64,000 nucleotides of DNA from JBJMHZ01 sp045807125 (GTDB lineage: Bacteria; Actinomycetota; Actinomycetes; JAWWOL01), in the NCBI GenBank assembly GCA_045807125.1, contig JBJMHZ010000049.1:62001-126000 (forward strand), given 5' to 3'. Both the position numbers and the translations under genes were made by a program. Numbering within the stretch: position 1 is the stretch's first letter; the number at the start of each line of letters is the position of its first letter. The notes under the pieces were generated by a model. It worked only from the letters and a program-made list of their open reading frames with translations. It did not search any database and was not told the origin of the DNA. Below, piece after piece: positions 50,363-60,123 of the stretch.

Positions 50363-50368
50363 ACGGCC

Positions 50369-51601
50369 ATGCCGACGTCGCTCCGCTCCGGCGGATCACT
50401 CGTCCAGGTGGCCGACATCGAGGCAGCCCGCGAGCTGCTCGTCGACGTGGCGCGCTACACGCCCGTCGAGGGCTCGCGGTGGCTGGGCGAGCAGGTTGGC
50501 GGGTCGGTCTACCTCAAGTGCGAGAACCTGCAGCGCACCGGCTCGTTCAAGATCCGGGGCGCGTACGTCCGCATCTCCCGGCTCTCGCCCGAGGAGCGGG
50601 CGAAGGGCGTGGTCGCGGCGAGCGCAGGCAACCACGCGCAGGGCCTCGCCCTCGCGGCATCGCTGCTCGACACCAAGTCCACGGTCTTCATGCCGGAGGG
50701 CGCGCCGATCCCCAAGATCGAGGCGACCAGGGCGTACGGGGCCGAGGTGATCCTCGGTGGCGCGTCGCTCGACGAGGCGCTGATCACCGCCAAGGAGTGG
50801 GCCGACGAGCGCGGCGCGACGTTCGTCCACCCGTTCGACCACCCCGACCTGCTCGCCGGGCAGGGCACCGCGGGGCTGGAGATCGCCGAGCAGGTGCCGG
50901 ATGCCCGCACCGTCGTGGTGCCCGCCGGCGGCGGCGGCCTGCTCTCCGGCATCGCGGCCGCGCTCAAGGCGCGCCTGCCGCACGTGCGGGTCGTCGGCGC
51001 GCAGGCCGAGGGCGCGGCCGCCTTCCCGCCCTCGCTCGCGGCCGGTCACCCGGTGGCGCTCGGCGCGATGGCGACGATCGCGGACGGCATCGCCGTCGGC
51101 TGCCCGAGCGCCATGACGTTCATCCACGTGACCAAGCTGGTCGACGACATCGTGACGGTCAGCGACGAGGACATGTCGCGGGCGCTCGTGCTCTGCCTCG
51201 AGCGCGCGAAGCTCGTCGTCGAGCCGGCCGGCGCGGCGGCCGTCGCCGCCGTCATGCAGCAGCCCGCCGCGTACGAGCCGCCGGTCGTCGTCGTGCTCTC
51301 CGGCGGCAACATCGACCCGCTGCTGCTGCTGCGGGTGATGCGGCACGGCCTCATCTCGGCCGGGCGCTTCCTGTCGTTCCGGGTGCGCATCTCCGACCGG
51401 CCGGGCGGGCTCGTCGGCCTGCTCTCCGAGCTCGCCGCGTCGGGCGCCAACGTGCTCGAGGTCGCCCACGCCCGTACCGGTCCGAAGCTGCACCTCGACG
51501 AGGTCGAGGTGGCCGTGCAGATCGAGACGCGCGGTCCCGAGCACTGCGACGAGGTGCTGTCGCGGCTGCGCCGGGCCGGCTACCCGCTCAACTTCACCTG
51601 A
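50369..51601 (+). CDS. ilvA: Threonine ammonia-lyase with ACT domain
   Basis: A 410-residue PLP enzyme converting threonine to 2-oxobutanoate and ammonia. The PLP lysine is K61 in GSFKIRGAY; AGNHAQGLALAA and the glycine loop VPAGGGGLLSG are present. The C-terminal ACT domain (about 330-410, RVRISDRPGGLVGLLSELA) suggests feedback control by an amino acid. The single ACT domain and length fit the catabolic/biosynthetic type common in actinobacteria. ATG 50369 is chosen by family alignment and the leaderless box. A small dyad at 51601-51614 follows the stop. Confidence 0.9.
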   Translation: MPTSLRSGGSLVQVADIEAARELLVDVARYTPVEGSRWLGEQVGGSVYLKCENLQRTGSFKIRGAYVRISRLSPEERAKGVVAASAGNHAQGLALAASLLDTKSTVFMPEGAPIPKIEATRAYGAEVILGGASLDEALITAKEWADERGATFVHPFDHPDLLAGQGTAGLEIAEQVPDARTVVVPAGGGGLLSGIAAALKARLPHVRVVGAQAEGAAAFPPSLAAGHPVALGAMATIADGIAVGCPSAMTFIHVTKLVDDIVTVSDEDMSRALVLCLERAKLVVEPAGAAAVAAVMQQPAAYEPPVVVVLSGGNIDPLLLLRVMRHGLISAGRFLSFRVRISDRPGGLVGLLSELAASGANVLEVAHARTGPKLHLDEVEVAVQIETRGPEHCDEVLSRLRRAGYPLNFT

Positions 51602-51663
51602 GCTGGCACCAGCTGCTCTCGGCGTTGTCGTTCGCCGCGAAGGTTCATCCCGGCACGGATGAA
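51601..51663 (+). terminator. Weak dyads after ilvA
   Basis: AGCTGG-CA-CCAGCT (51601-51614) and TTCATCC-CGGCAC-GGATGAA (51644-51663) could form small hairpins after the ilvA stop. The 238-bp gap 51602-51839 is less GC-rich than its surroundings and must also hold the promoter of the RHS gene, which I cannot place. Confidence 0.3.
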
Positions 51664-51839
51664 TGGGGCGAATTCGATGTGAACACGAGAAGAGCGGTCA
51701 GCGTCTGAGCAAATCTTTCTTGGCACTTCCGTGGTCCGCTCGACAGCACGCAGCGCGACCGACAGTGTTACCCGCCATTCGGGGCTGATCTCGCTGCGTC
51801 ACGGGGACCGGTCGAGCGGACGCTGGCCGAGGGGACGTC

Positions 51840-54800
51840 ATGCGCAGTGCGAACGCAAGCCGGGCGAGACTGGTCTCGGCGCTGACCGCGATCCTGCTGA
51901 TAGCGGGATTCGTGGTCGACTCGCCGACCGGCAGGCCCACTGCCGCCCAGGCGGCCAATCCCGCCGGTGACATCAGCTACTCGTACGACGCCGCGGGTCG
52001 GCTGGCCGGCGTCATCGACAAGACAGGCACGTCGGCGCGCTACGGCTACGACGCGGGCGGCAACGTCACCAGCGTCACCAACCTCGGCGCGCCCGCCCTG
52101 GTCGTGATGTCGTTCGCACCGGCACAGGGTGCGCCCGGCAGCACGGTCACCATCTCGGGCGGCCCGTTCGCGACCACGCCGTCGGCCAACACGGTGAAGT
52201 TCGGCACCACGGCCGCGACCGTGCAGTCGGCGTCGGTGCACCGGCTGGTGGTCACCGTGCCGACCGGGGCGACGTCGGGCACCATCAGCGTCACGACGTC
52301 GGCGGGCAGTGCGACGAGCGCGAGCAGCTTCACCGTCTCGACCAGCAAGGCGCCCACCATCAGCTCGTTCAACCCGACCGTCGTCGCTCCCGGTGACACG
52401 GTGACCGTCACCGGCACCAACTTCGACACCACCACCGCGAACGACGTCGCAAGGCTCGGCACCACCTACGCCAGCGTGACGACCGCCACCGCGACCTCGC
52501 TCGGCTTCACCGTCCCTGCCGGTGCGACATCAGGGCCCGTCTCGTTGCGCACGACGTACGGATCAGCGACCTCGACGTCCGACCTGTTCGTGGTACCGCC
52601 GCCGTACCTGACGAGCGACATCGCATCGACGGGCCGCGCGACCGTCGACACGACGACGACGGTGAGCATCGGCACCGGCAACAAGGTGGCCCTGTTGCTC
52701 TTCGACCTGTCGAGCGGGCAACGGGCGAATGTGAGCTTGTCCAACGGGACGTTCGGCGGGTGCGGGCTCAACGCGACGGTGCTCGACGCGCATGGTGCGA
52801 CGCTCGCCTCGGCCTCGTGCGTCGGCTCTAGTGGCTTCATCGAGCCGTTCGGCGGCTCCAACGGCGGCACGTACGAGCTCTTGCTGGCGTCGCAGTACGC
52901 GGCGACCGGCTCGGTGTCGGTCAAGGTGGGCAGTGCGCTGCCGGACGTCACCGGAACCCTGACCATCGACGGGGCCGCCCAGACCGTGACCACGACGGCG
53001 CCAGGGCAGAACATCGCGTTGACCTTCGACGGGACGGCCGGGCAGCGGGTGCAGGTCCAGTTCTCGAACGGGACCTACCAGGGCTACCCGTACGACTACG
53101 TCTACCGGCCCGACGGCACTCAGCTGTGGGTGTCGAACCCGGCCTACGGCAACGGGCTGATGGACTCCACGGTGCTGCCGGCGACCGGCACGTACCGGGT
53201 AACGGTAGATCCCCCGGGGGGACTGACGGGTTCGATCACGGTGCAGGCGTGGTCGGTGCCGGATGACGCGACGGCGACGCTGTCCATCGACGGGGCGGCG
53301 CAGACCCTGTCGACGGTGCGCGGGCAGAGCGCCGTGTTCACCTTCGACGGGACGGCCGGGCAGCGGGTGCAGGTCCAGTTCTCGAACGGGACCTACCAGG
53401 ACTACCCGTACGACTACGTCTACCGGCCCGACGGCACTCAGCTGTGGGTGTCGAACCCGGCCTACGGCAACGGGCTGATGGACTCCACGGTGCTGCCGGC
53501 GACCGGCACCTACAAGGTGGTCGTCAACCCGAGCGCCGTGGTGACCGGGTCGATCACGGTGCAGGCGTGGTCGGTGCCGGATGACGCCACCGGCACGCTC
53601 ACCGTCGGCGGATCAGCCCAGACGGTATCGACCGTGAAGGGGCAGAGCGCCGCGCTGACCTTCGCCGGCACGGCGAACCAGAAGGTGACCGTCAATTTCT
53701 CCGGCCTGACCTACACGGCCTACCTCGACATGGCGGTGCGCAAGCCGGACGGGACCAACCTCGCGGCGGCCGCCATGTTCGCCAGCGGCTCGTTCGCCAA
53801 CCTGGTACTGCCGGTCACCGGCACGTACACCATCTATGCCAATCCGCGGGGCACCGATACCGGCATGCTCACGGTCGGCGTGCAATCGGTGAGCGGTGGG
53901 CAGCCGGCGGCGAGCGCCTGGAGCGGCTCGCTGCTAACCACGCAGTACCAGCCCGCCCCGCTGTCCATCGGCTCGCGCGGCGAAGACCTGCGTGAAGGCT
54001 CCGCCACCGTCCGCCACTCTCCACGGGCGACCACGCGCTCAGCGGCCAAGTTCACCACGACGTCGCCGGCCGAGTCGGCCGAGACGTGGACGCCGGACCG
54101 GTTCAATCTTGCCGGCTTCGACTGGAAGGCGCACCGGGCGCCGGTCACCGCGCACGACGAGCCGCTGCCGGCGCCGGCCGGCGCGACGGCGGTGCGCGGC
54201 CAGGTGCTGACGCTCGCCGGCAAGCCGCTGCCGGGCGTGACCATGAAGGTCGACGACGCGTCGGGCGTCACTGACAGCCGGGGTCGGTTCCTCATCACCG
54301 GGATGGGCGCCGGGCACCACGAGATGCTCATCGACGGCCGCACCGCAAGCACGCCGGGTCGGGGCTGGGGTGTCTTCGAGGTCGGCGTCGACCTCAAGGC
54401 GCACCAGGTCCTCGACCTGCCGTACACGGTGTGGATGACGCGCCTGGACACCAAGGACGCGGTCAGCTTCCCGTCGCCGACGACGAAGGAGACGGTGCTC
54501 ACCACCCCGAAGATTCCGGGCTTCGAGGTGCGGCTGCCCAAGGGCACGGTGGTCAAGGACACCGACGACAAGGTCGTCACCAAGCTGTCCATCACCGCGA
54601 TCCCGGTCGACCGGCCGCCGTTCCCGCTGCCACCCGGCGTCGTCACCCCGGTGTACTTCACCGTGCAGCCGGGCGGATCGTACGTCTTCCCCGACGGCGC
54701 GCAGATCGTCTACCCGAACCTCCAGCACATGGCTCCCGGCACGCGCGTCGACTTCTGGGACTACGACCCGGAGGACAAGGGCTGGTTCGTCTACGGCCAC

Positions 54801-57800
54801 GGGACGGTGACCAAGGACGGCTCGCAGGTCGTGCCCGACCCGGGCACGCGGGTCTGGGAGTTCACCGGAGCGATGCTCAACCAGGGCGGCCGGCACGCGC
54901 CTCCCAAGGGCCCGAACGGCGACCCGCAGGGCCACGACGGTGACCCGGTCGACCTCGGCACCGGTCTGCTCGACATGACGAAGACCGACCTGGTGCTCTC
55001 CGACGTGCTGCCGCTCGACATCACCCGCACCTACCGCCAGGGCGACCTGGCCATGCGCGAGTTCGGCGTCGGCACCAACTGGACGTACGGGATCTTCCTG
55101 CAGTCCAACAACCAGTACCAGGAAGCCGACCTGGTGAAGGCCGACGGCGCGACGATCCACTACGTCCGCACCTCCGGGGGGACGGGCTGGACCGACGCGG
55201 TGTTCCAGACGACCTCGACCCCGGGGGAGTTCTACCGGTCGACGATCATCTGGAACGGCAACGGCTGGGACCTGACGACGATCGCCGGCCTGACGTACGT
55301 GTTCGGCGAGAACGCGCCGCTGCAGGCGATCCGTGACCGCTACGGCAACCAGATCTCGCTGACTCGCGCCGGCGGCCCGCTGGGCAACATCACGCAAGTC
55401 ACCTCGCCGAACGGCCGCTGGATCAAGCTGACGTACGACTCGAGCAACCGCATCACCTCGGCGACCGACAACATCGGCCGCGTGGTGCGGTACGCGTACG
55501 ACGCCTCTGGGCGGCTCTCCACGGTGACCGACGTCAAGGGCGGCGTCACCACCTACGCCTACGACACGAGCAGCCAGCTGCTCACCGCGAAGGACCCGCG
55601 CGGCATCACCTTCCTGACCAACACCTACGACGCTGCCGGCCGGGTGGCCACCCAGGTGATCGGCGACGGCGCCACCTACCGCTTCGCCTACACCACCGAC
55701 GCCTCGGGCAACATCACCACGACCGATGTGACCGACCCGAACGGCCACATCCACCGGGTGATGTTCGACGCGAACCACTTCGAGACGTCCGAGACGTCCG
55801 CCCTCGGCCTGGCCGAGCAACGCACCTCGACGGTTCAGCGCGATCCGGCGACGCACTTCGTGACCAGTACGACTGACCCGCTGGGAAGGGTCACGAGCTT
55901 CACCTACGACAGCAATGGGCTTGTCACGAGTGAGACCGATCTCGCCGGGACCTCGCAGGCGCGCACGTCCACGTATGCGTACGGCGGGCCGTACGGTCAA
56001 CTCACCGCGGCGACCGATCCGCTCGGCCACATCTCGACCATCGGGTACGACCAGAAGGGCAACGTCACTTCGACGACCGACGCCGAAGGGCGGAAGACCA
56101 CTTACGTTCGCACGCCCGATGGGCAACTCGGTTCCGTGACTGATGCGCTCGGCAAGACCACGTCCTACGGCTACGTGGCCGGTGATCTCGTCAGCGTCAC
56201 TGACCCGCTGGGCAACGTGCGGCGCTTGAGCAACGACGGGGCCGGACGGGTGACAGCCACGGCAGACGGGCTCGGTGTCGCGACATACGTTCATTACGAC
56301 GCCAGCAACGCGGTGCTCGACATGACCGATCCGATCGGCAACGTGACCGCATTCACCTACGATCCCAACGGGAACCGACTCACGGTCAAGGACCCGAGGG
56401 GGAGCACGACCACCTCCACCTACGACAATGCCGACCGCGTGACGTCGGTGAAGGATCCGCTGCTCGCGACGACGACTTACAAGTACGACGGCATGGGCAA
56501 CGTCACGTCGGACACCGACCGGCGCGGCAAGGTGACCACCTACCGCTACGACGGCCTGGACGAGCTGACCTTCGTCGGCTATGGCACCACCACGTCGTCC
56601 ACCTACGAGAGCACGCTCACCGACACCTATGACGCCGGCGGCCGTCTGGTGAAGAGGGTCGATTCCACGGGTGGGACCGTGCAGCAGGCGTACGACGGGT
56701 TCGACCAGGTGACCAGCGCAACTACCCCATCCGGGCAGGTGGCGTACACCTACGATGCGGCTGGTCGACGGGCCTCGATGACTGCCGGCACGCAGGCAGC
56801 GATCACCTATGCCTACGACAAGTCCGACCGGTTGCTGTCGATGGTCCAGGCCGCGAGGACGGCGTCATGGCACTACGACGCCGCGGGCCGCGTCGCAGGG
56901 ATCGACTTGCCGGGGCTCTCCGAGAACTACGCCTATGACGGCGCTGGCCGGGTGACTGGCATCGACTACGTGAGTGGCACGTCATCGCTTGGCAGCCTCA
57001 GCTACCAGTACGACCCGAACGGTCGCACGCTGTCGGTTGGTGGTTCGCTGGCAAGCGTCACGGTGCCGGCCACGATGGCGACGCCGACGTTCAACGCTGA
57101 CAACGAGATCACCAAGCTCGGCACCACGAAGTACGCCTACGACGCCGAGGGCGATCTCACCAGTGACGGCGCGAAGAGCTACGCCTGGAACGCCCGCGGT
57201 GAGCTGACCGGTGTCACCGGTACGGGCCTCACCTCCAGCTTCGGCTACGACCCGTTCGGTCGCCGTTCCAGCAGAACCGTCAACGGCGTGACGACGAAGT
57301 ACCTCTACGACGGCCTCGCCGTCGCCCAGGAGCAGAACTCGGCGGGCGCTGCCACGGCCGACTACCTCTTCGGCCAGAGCATCGACCAGCCGCTCATCCG
57401 CACCGATTCCACCGCCTCGACCACGTACGCCAGTGACCCGCTCGGCAGCACCGTGGGACTGGTCACGTCGGCTGGTGCAATGGCGACGCACTACACCTAC
57501 GCCCCGTTCGGGGCGGTCACGTCGAGTGGTGCGACCTCGAGCAATTCCTTCCAGTACAGCGGCCGAGAGAGCGACGGGGCGACCGGACTGACGTTCCTCC
57601 GCAACCGGTACTACAGCCCCACGGCTCAGCGCTTCGTCAGCCAGGACCCGATCGGCTTCGGAAGCGGCTCGGCCAACCTCTACGGATACGTGGGCAACGA
57701 CCCGACGGATGTCATTGACCCCATGGGCACGGTGGGGCTCATCGTCGCCTGCGCGGCGGGATCCTTCGGCGGCATGGTCGGCGGCGCCATCCGGAATGCC

Positions 57801-58178
57801 GTAACCGGCCGGAAGTTCACCTTCGGCGGCCTGGCGAACGATGCATCCAACGGGTGTCAGCTCGACATGTCGATCGTGGGCACCGCCCAGGTGTTCGCCG
57901 GCGTGGGCATGCGCGCCATGTTCACCAGAGGCTGGAGAGGCACTAGCAAGTCGACGCTCGACAGCTTCTGGAGTCACTTCGCGAAGCATGCGCCCAAGGA
58001 CGTGTCACCGTGGCAGTACGCGAGGGACGCTCGTAGCTTCGCGCAGAATCCGTCGGGGGCGAAGCAGGTGGCGAAGACGCTTGCGGATGGCACGTCAGGC
58101 ACCGGCTATCGCACCCCCGGACAACCGGGAGGGATCATCGATACGGTCGGCAACATCATCACCTTCTGGTACAAGTGA
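51840..58178 (+). CDS. Secreted RHS/YD-repeat polymorphic toxin-like protein
   Basis: A 2112-residue protein. Signal peptide about 1-38; a short YD-like stretch (about 45-75); two IPT/TIG-like domains (about 85-255); three tandem modules of about 106 residues (about 380-705), two of them nearly identical in DNA; a carboxypeptidase-regulatory-like domain (about 790-870); an RHS entry region (VDLGTGLLDMTKTDL near 1035); many YD repeats (about 1190-1860); and the RHS core end at 1923 (NRYYSPTAQRFVSQDPIGFG). The variable tip from about 1963 has a hydrophobic helix and a nuclease-like domain (2041-2112: HFAKH, YARDARSFAQN, IIDTVGNIITFWYK), like the BECR ribonuclease fold. No partner immunity gene follows. 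ATG 51840 has GAGGGG upstream. Confidence 0.85.
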   Translation: MRSANASRARLVSALTAILLIAGFVVDSPTGRPTAAQAANPAGDISYSYDAAGRLAGVIDKTGTSARYGYDAGGNVTSVTNLGAPALVVMSFAPAQGAPGSTVTISGGPFATTPSANTVKFGTTAATVQSASVHRLVVTVPTGATSGTISVTTSAGSATSASSFTVSTSKAPTISSFNPTVVAPGDTVTVTGTNFDTTTANDVARLGTTYASVTTATATSLGFTVPAGATSGPVSLRTTYGSATSTSDLFVVPPPYLTSDIASTGRATVDTTTTVSIGTGNKVALLLFDLSSGQRANVSLSNGTFGGCGLNATVLDAHGATLASASCVGSSGFIEPFGGSNGGTYELLLASQYAATGSVSVKVGSALPDVTGTLTIDGAAQTVTTTAPGQNIALTFDGTAGQRVQVQFSNGTYQGYPYDYVYRPDGTQLWVSNPAYGNGLMDSTVLPATGTYRVTVDPPGGLTGSITVQAWSVPDDATATLSIDGAAQTLSTVRGQSAVFTFDGTAGQRVQVQFSNGTYQDYPYDYVYRPDGTQLWVSNPAYGNGLMDSTVLPATGTYKVVVNPSAVVTGSITVQAWSVPDDATGTLTVGGSAQTVSTVKGQSAALTFAGTANQKVTVNFSGLTYTAYLDMAVRKPDGTNLAAAAMFASGSFANLVLPVTGTYTIYANPRGTDTGMLTVGVQSVSGGQPAASAWSGSLLTTQYQPAPLSIGSRGEDLREGSATVRHSPRATTRSAAKFTTTSPAESAETWTPDRFNLAGFDWKAHRAPVTAHDEPLPAPAGATAVRGQVLTLAGKPLPGVTMKVDDASGVTDSRGRFLITGMGAGHHEMLIDGRTASTPGRGWGVFEVGVDLKAHQVLDLPYTVWMTRLDTKDAVSFPSPTTKETVLTTPKIPGFEVRLPKGTVVKDTDDKVVTKLSITAIPVDRPPFPLPPGVVTPVYFTVQPGGSYVFPDGAQIVYPNLQHMAPGTRVDFWDYDPEDKGWFVYGHGTVTKDGSQVVPDPGTRVWEFTGAMLNQGGRHAPPKGPNGDPQGHDGDPVDLGTGLLDMTKTDLVLSDVLPLDITRTYRQGDLAMREFGVGTNWTYGIFLQSNNQYQEADLVKADGATIHYVRTSGGTGWTDAVFQTTSTPGEFYRSTIIWNGNGWDLTTIAGLTYVFGENAPLQAIRDRYGNQISLTRAGGPLGNITQVTSPNGRWIKLTYDSSNRITSATDNIGRVVRYAYDASGRLSTVTDVKGGVTTYAYDTSSQLLTAKDPRGITFLTNTYDAAGRVATQVIGDGATYRFAYTTDASGNITTTDVTDPNGHIHRVMFDANHFETSETSALGLAEQRTSTVQRDPATHFVTSTTDPLGRVTSFTYDSNGLVTSETDLAGTSQARTSTYAYGGPYGQLTAATDPLGHISTIGYDQKGNVTSTTDAEGRKTTYVRTPDGQLGSVTDALGKTTSYGYVAGDLVSVTDPLGNVRRLSNDGAGRVTATADGLGVATYVHYDASNAVLDMTDPIGNVTAFTYDPNGNRLTVKDPRGSTTTSTYDNADRVTSVKDPLLATTTYKYDGMGNVTSDTDRRGKVTTYRYDGLDELTFVGYGTTTSSTYESTLTDTYDAGGRLVKRVDSTGGTVQQAYDGFDQVTSATTPSGQVAYTYDAAGRRASMTAGTQAAITYAYDKSDRLLSMVQAARTASWHYDAAGRVAGIDLPGLSENYAYDGAGRVTGIDYVSGTSSLGSLSYQYDPNGRTLSVGGSLASVTVPATMATPTFNADNEITKLGTTKYAYDAEGDLTSDGAKSYAWNARGELTGVTGTGLTSSFGYDPFGRRSSRTVNGVTTKYLYDGLAVAQEQNSAGAATADYLFGQSIDQPLIRTDSTASTTYASDPLGSTVGLVTSAGAMATHYTYAPFGAVTSSGATSSNSFQYSGRESDGATGLTFLRNRYYSPTAQRFVSQDPIGFGSGSANLYGYVGNDPTDVIDPMGTVGLIVACAAGSFGGMVGGAIRNAVTGRKFTFGGLANDASNGCQLDMSIVGTAQVFAGVGMRAMFTRGWRGTSKSTLDSFWSHFAKHAPKDVSPWQYARDARSFAQNPSGAKQVAKTLADGTSGTGYRTPGQPGGIIDTVGNIITFWYK
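53022..53580 (+). repeat. Two near-identical 318-bp modules inside the RHS gene
   Basis: The stretch from 53022 recurs at 53340 with a 318-bp (106-codon) offset; apart from a few bases the first ~185 bp match, a ~25-bp stretch differs, and the following ~40 bp match again. A third, diverged module follows. Recent duplication or ongoing gene conversion is likely. Confidence 0.85.
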
Positions 58179-58280
58179 TGACGCGACTCGGATGCACGAG
58201 CGATCCTGCCCGCCGGGTGACAACACCCACGAGCTGGCGTAGGAGAATGACGCGGCGCGGACCGCGAGTAGCGCGCCCGG

Positions 58281-59417
58281 CTACAGGTTGCCGCGCCTGG
58301 CCTGCTCGCGCTCGATGGCCTCGAACAGGGCCTTGAAGTTGCCCTTGCCGAAGCCGAGCGAGCCGTGCCGCTCGATGAGCTCGAAGAACACCGTCGGGCG
58401 GTCCTGCACCGGCTTGGTGAAGATCTGCAGCAGGTAGCCGTCCTCGTCGCGGTCGACGAGGACCGCGTGGGCCTGCAGCTCCTCGATCGGCGCGCGCACG
58501 TCGCCGATGCGCGAGCGCAGCTCCGGGTCGTTGTAGTACGAGTCGGGCGCGGCGAGGAACTCCACGCCGACGGCGCTCATCGCCTCGACGGCCCGGATGA
58601 TGTCGTTCGTCGCGAGCGCGATGTGCTGCACGCCCGGCCCGCCGTAGAACTCGAGGTACTCGTCGATCTGGGACTTGCGCTTTCCGACCGCCGGCTCGTT
58701 CAGCGGGAACTTCACCTTGCGCGAGCCGTCGGCCACCACCTTCGACATGAGCGCGGAGTACTCGGTGGCAATGTCGTCGCCGACGAACTCCTTCATGTTC
58801 GTGAAGCCCATGACCCGGTGGTAGTAGTCGACCCACTCGTCCATCTTGCCGAGCTCGACGTTGCCGACGATGTGGTCGATCGACTGGAAGTACCGCTTCT
58901 CCGGCGGCGCCACGAGCGGCGCGCGCTCGACGTAGCCGGGCAGGAACGGACCCGAGTAGGCCGACCGCTCGACGAACGTGTGCAGCGTCTCGCCGTAGGT
59001 CCGGATGGAGGACAGGACCACCTTGCCCTGCTCATCCTCGACCATGCGCGGCTCCGTGACGCCGGCGGCGCCGCGCTCGACCGCGAGCTCGTACGCCCTC
59101 GTCGCGTCGGGCACCCGCAGCGCCACGTCGACGACTCCGTCGCCGTGGCGGGCGACGTGCTCGCCCACCCACGTGCCGGCCCGTACCTCGCCGGTCACGA
59201 CGAACCGCGCGCTGCCGGACTCCAGCACGTACGACGCCGTGTCGTGGTTGCCGGTCTCGGGCCCGGAGTAGGCGACGCACCGAAGGCCGAGCGCGGTCGA
59301 GTAGAAGTGCGCGGCCTGGCGCGCGTTGCCGACGGCGAAGTGCACGTGGTCGAACCCCTCCACCGGGAAGGGGTCGTCGCTGATGCGCGGTACGGCCGCG
59401 CCGCTCGCCTCGGTCAT
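58281..59417 (-). CDS. hppD: 4-Hydroxyphenylpyruvate dioxygenase
   Basis: A 378-residue two-domain iron enzyme that converts 4-hydroxyphenylpyruvate to homogentisate in tyrosine breakdown. The iron ligands are H182 (SIDHIVGN), H265 (VQHIALATND) and E346 (FFELIERHG). The C-terminal gate region GSLGFGKGNFKALFEAIE is intact. It is monocistronic here, with no other homogentisate pathway gene in the window. The end of the RHS gene is 102 bp away, convergent. Confidence 0.95.
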   Translation of the reverse strand: MTEASGAAVPRISDDPFPVEGFDHVHFAVGNARQAAHFYSTALGLRCVAYSGPETGNHDTASYVLESGSARFVVTGEVRAGTWVGEHVARHGDGVVDVALRVPDATRAYELAVERGAAGVTEPRMVEDEQGKVVLSSIRTYGETLHTFVERSAYSGPFLPGYVERAPLVAPPEKRYFQSIDHIVGNVELGKMDEWVDYYHRVMGFTNMKEFVGDDIATEYSALMSKVVADGSRKVKFPLNEPAVGKRKSQIDEYLEFYGGPGVQHIALATNDIIRAVEAMSAVGVEFLAAPDSYYNDPELRSRIGDVRAPIEELQAHAVLVDRDEDGYLLQIFTKPVQDRPTVFFELIERHGSLGFGKGNFKALFEAIEREQARRGNL

Positions 59418-59483
59418 CGCTGCCTCGCGCTCCTTCTCTGCGTCGCTCGTCCGTCGCTCACCGGTCGCTCGTGCTGCCTGCGC

Positions 59484-59984
59484 TCACCCTGCGTACGGCC
59501 GGACCGTCACGACCTCGACGGTCATCTCCTTGCCCGTCGGGGTGGTGTAGGTCGCGGTCTCGCCCGGCTTCTTCCCCGTGACGGCCTTGCCGAGCGGGGA
59601 GGCGGCCGAATAGATCTCGACTCCCTCGATGCCGTGCTCGCGGGCGCCGATGAGCACCCGCTCGGTGTCGTCGTCGCCGGGCCAGCGCAGCTCGACCACC
59701 ATGCCGGGCCCGGCCACGCCCGCGGCCGCCGTCGGCGGCTCGCCGACCCGCGCGCCGCGCAGCATCGCGGTGAGCTGCCGGATCCGCGCCTCGCGCTTGC
59801 CCTGCTCCTCCTTGGCGGCGTGGTAGCCGCCGTTCTCCCGCAGGTCGCCCTCGGCCCGGGCGGCCTCGATCTTCTTGGAGATCTCGCTGCGGCCAGGGCC
59901 GGTGAGGTAGTCGAGCTCGGCCAGGAGCGTGTCGTGCTGCTCCTGCGTCAACCAGACGACGTTGACGTCGGTGGTCTCGGTCAC
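59484..59984 (-). CDS. greA: Transcription elongation factor GreA
   Basis: A 166-residue GreA. The N-terminal coiled coil (about 10-80) carries the acidic tip with DLRENGGYHAAKEEQGKRE, which rescues stalled RNA polymerase by stimulating transcript cleavage. The C-terminal FKBP-like domain ends with IYSAASPLGKAVTGKKPGET. Length and motifs are standard. GTG 59984 has GAGGAGA upstream. Placing it near mca and DUF4307 matches the common actinobacterial order. Confidence 0.95.
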   Translation of the reverse strand: MTETTDVNVVWLTQEQHDTLLAELDYLTGPGRSEISKKIEAARAEGDLRENGGYHAAKEEQGKREARIRQLTAMLRGARVGEPPTAAAGVAGPGMVVELRWPGDDDTERVLIGAREHGIEGVEIYSAASPLGKAVTGKKPGETATYTTPTGKEMTVEVVTVRPYAG

Positions 59985-60123
59985 GGGCGCTCTCCTCGGC
60001 TCCAGCGGGGTCAGGGGGCGGATTGGCGCGACGGTGCGCCGGCCCTGCTCAACAGGCTAACAGCGGGGTGCCAGGCGCTCCGACCCCCGCGGCGGAGCCG
60101 ATCATGGCTCGCGGCCCTGCCGG

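Noticed and set aside
57841..58242. An immunity gene overlapping the RHS tip
   Set aside because: The alternative frame there is Arg/Ser/Thr-rich and overlaps the toxin coding region almost entirely; it looks like a shadow frame.
58281..59417. A melanin pathway joining hppD with the tyrosinase at 13625
   Set aside because: They are 44 kb apart with no linking genes; sharing the substrate type is not evidence of a pathway.
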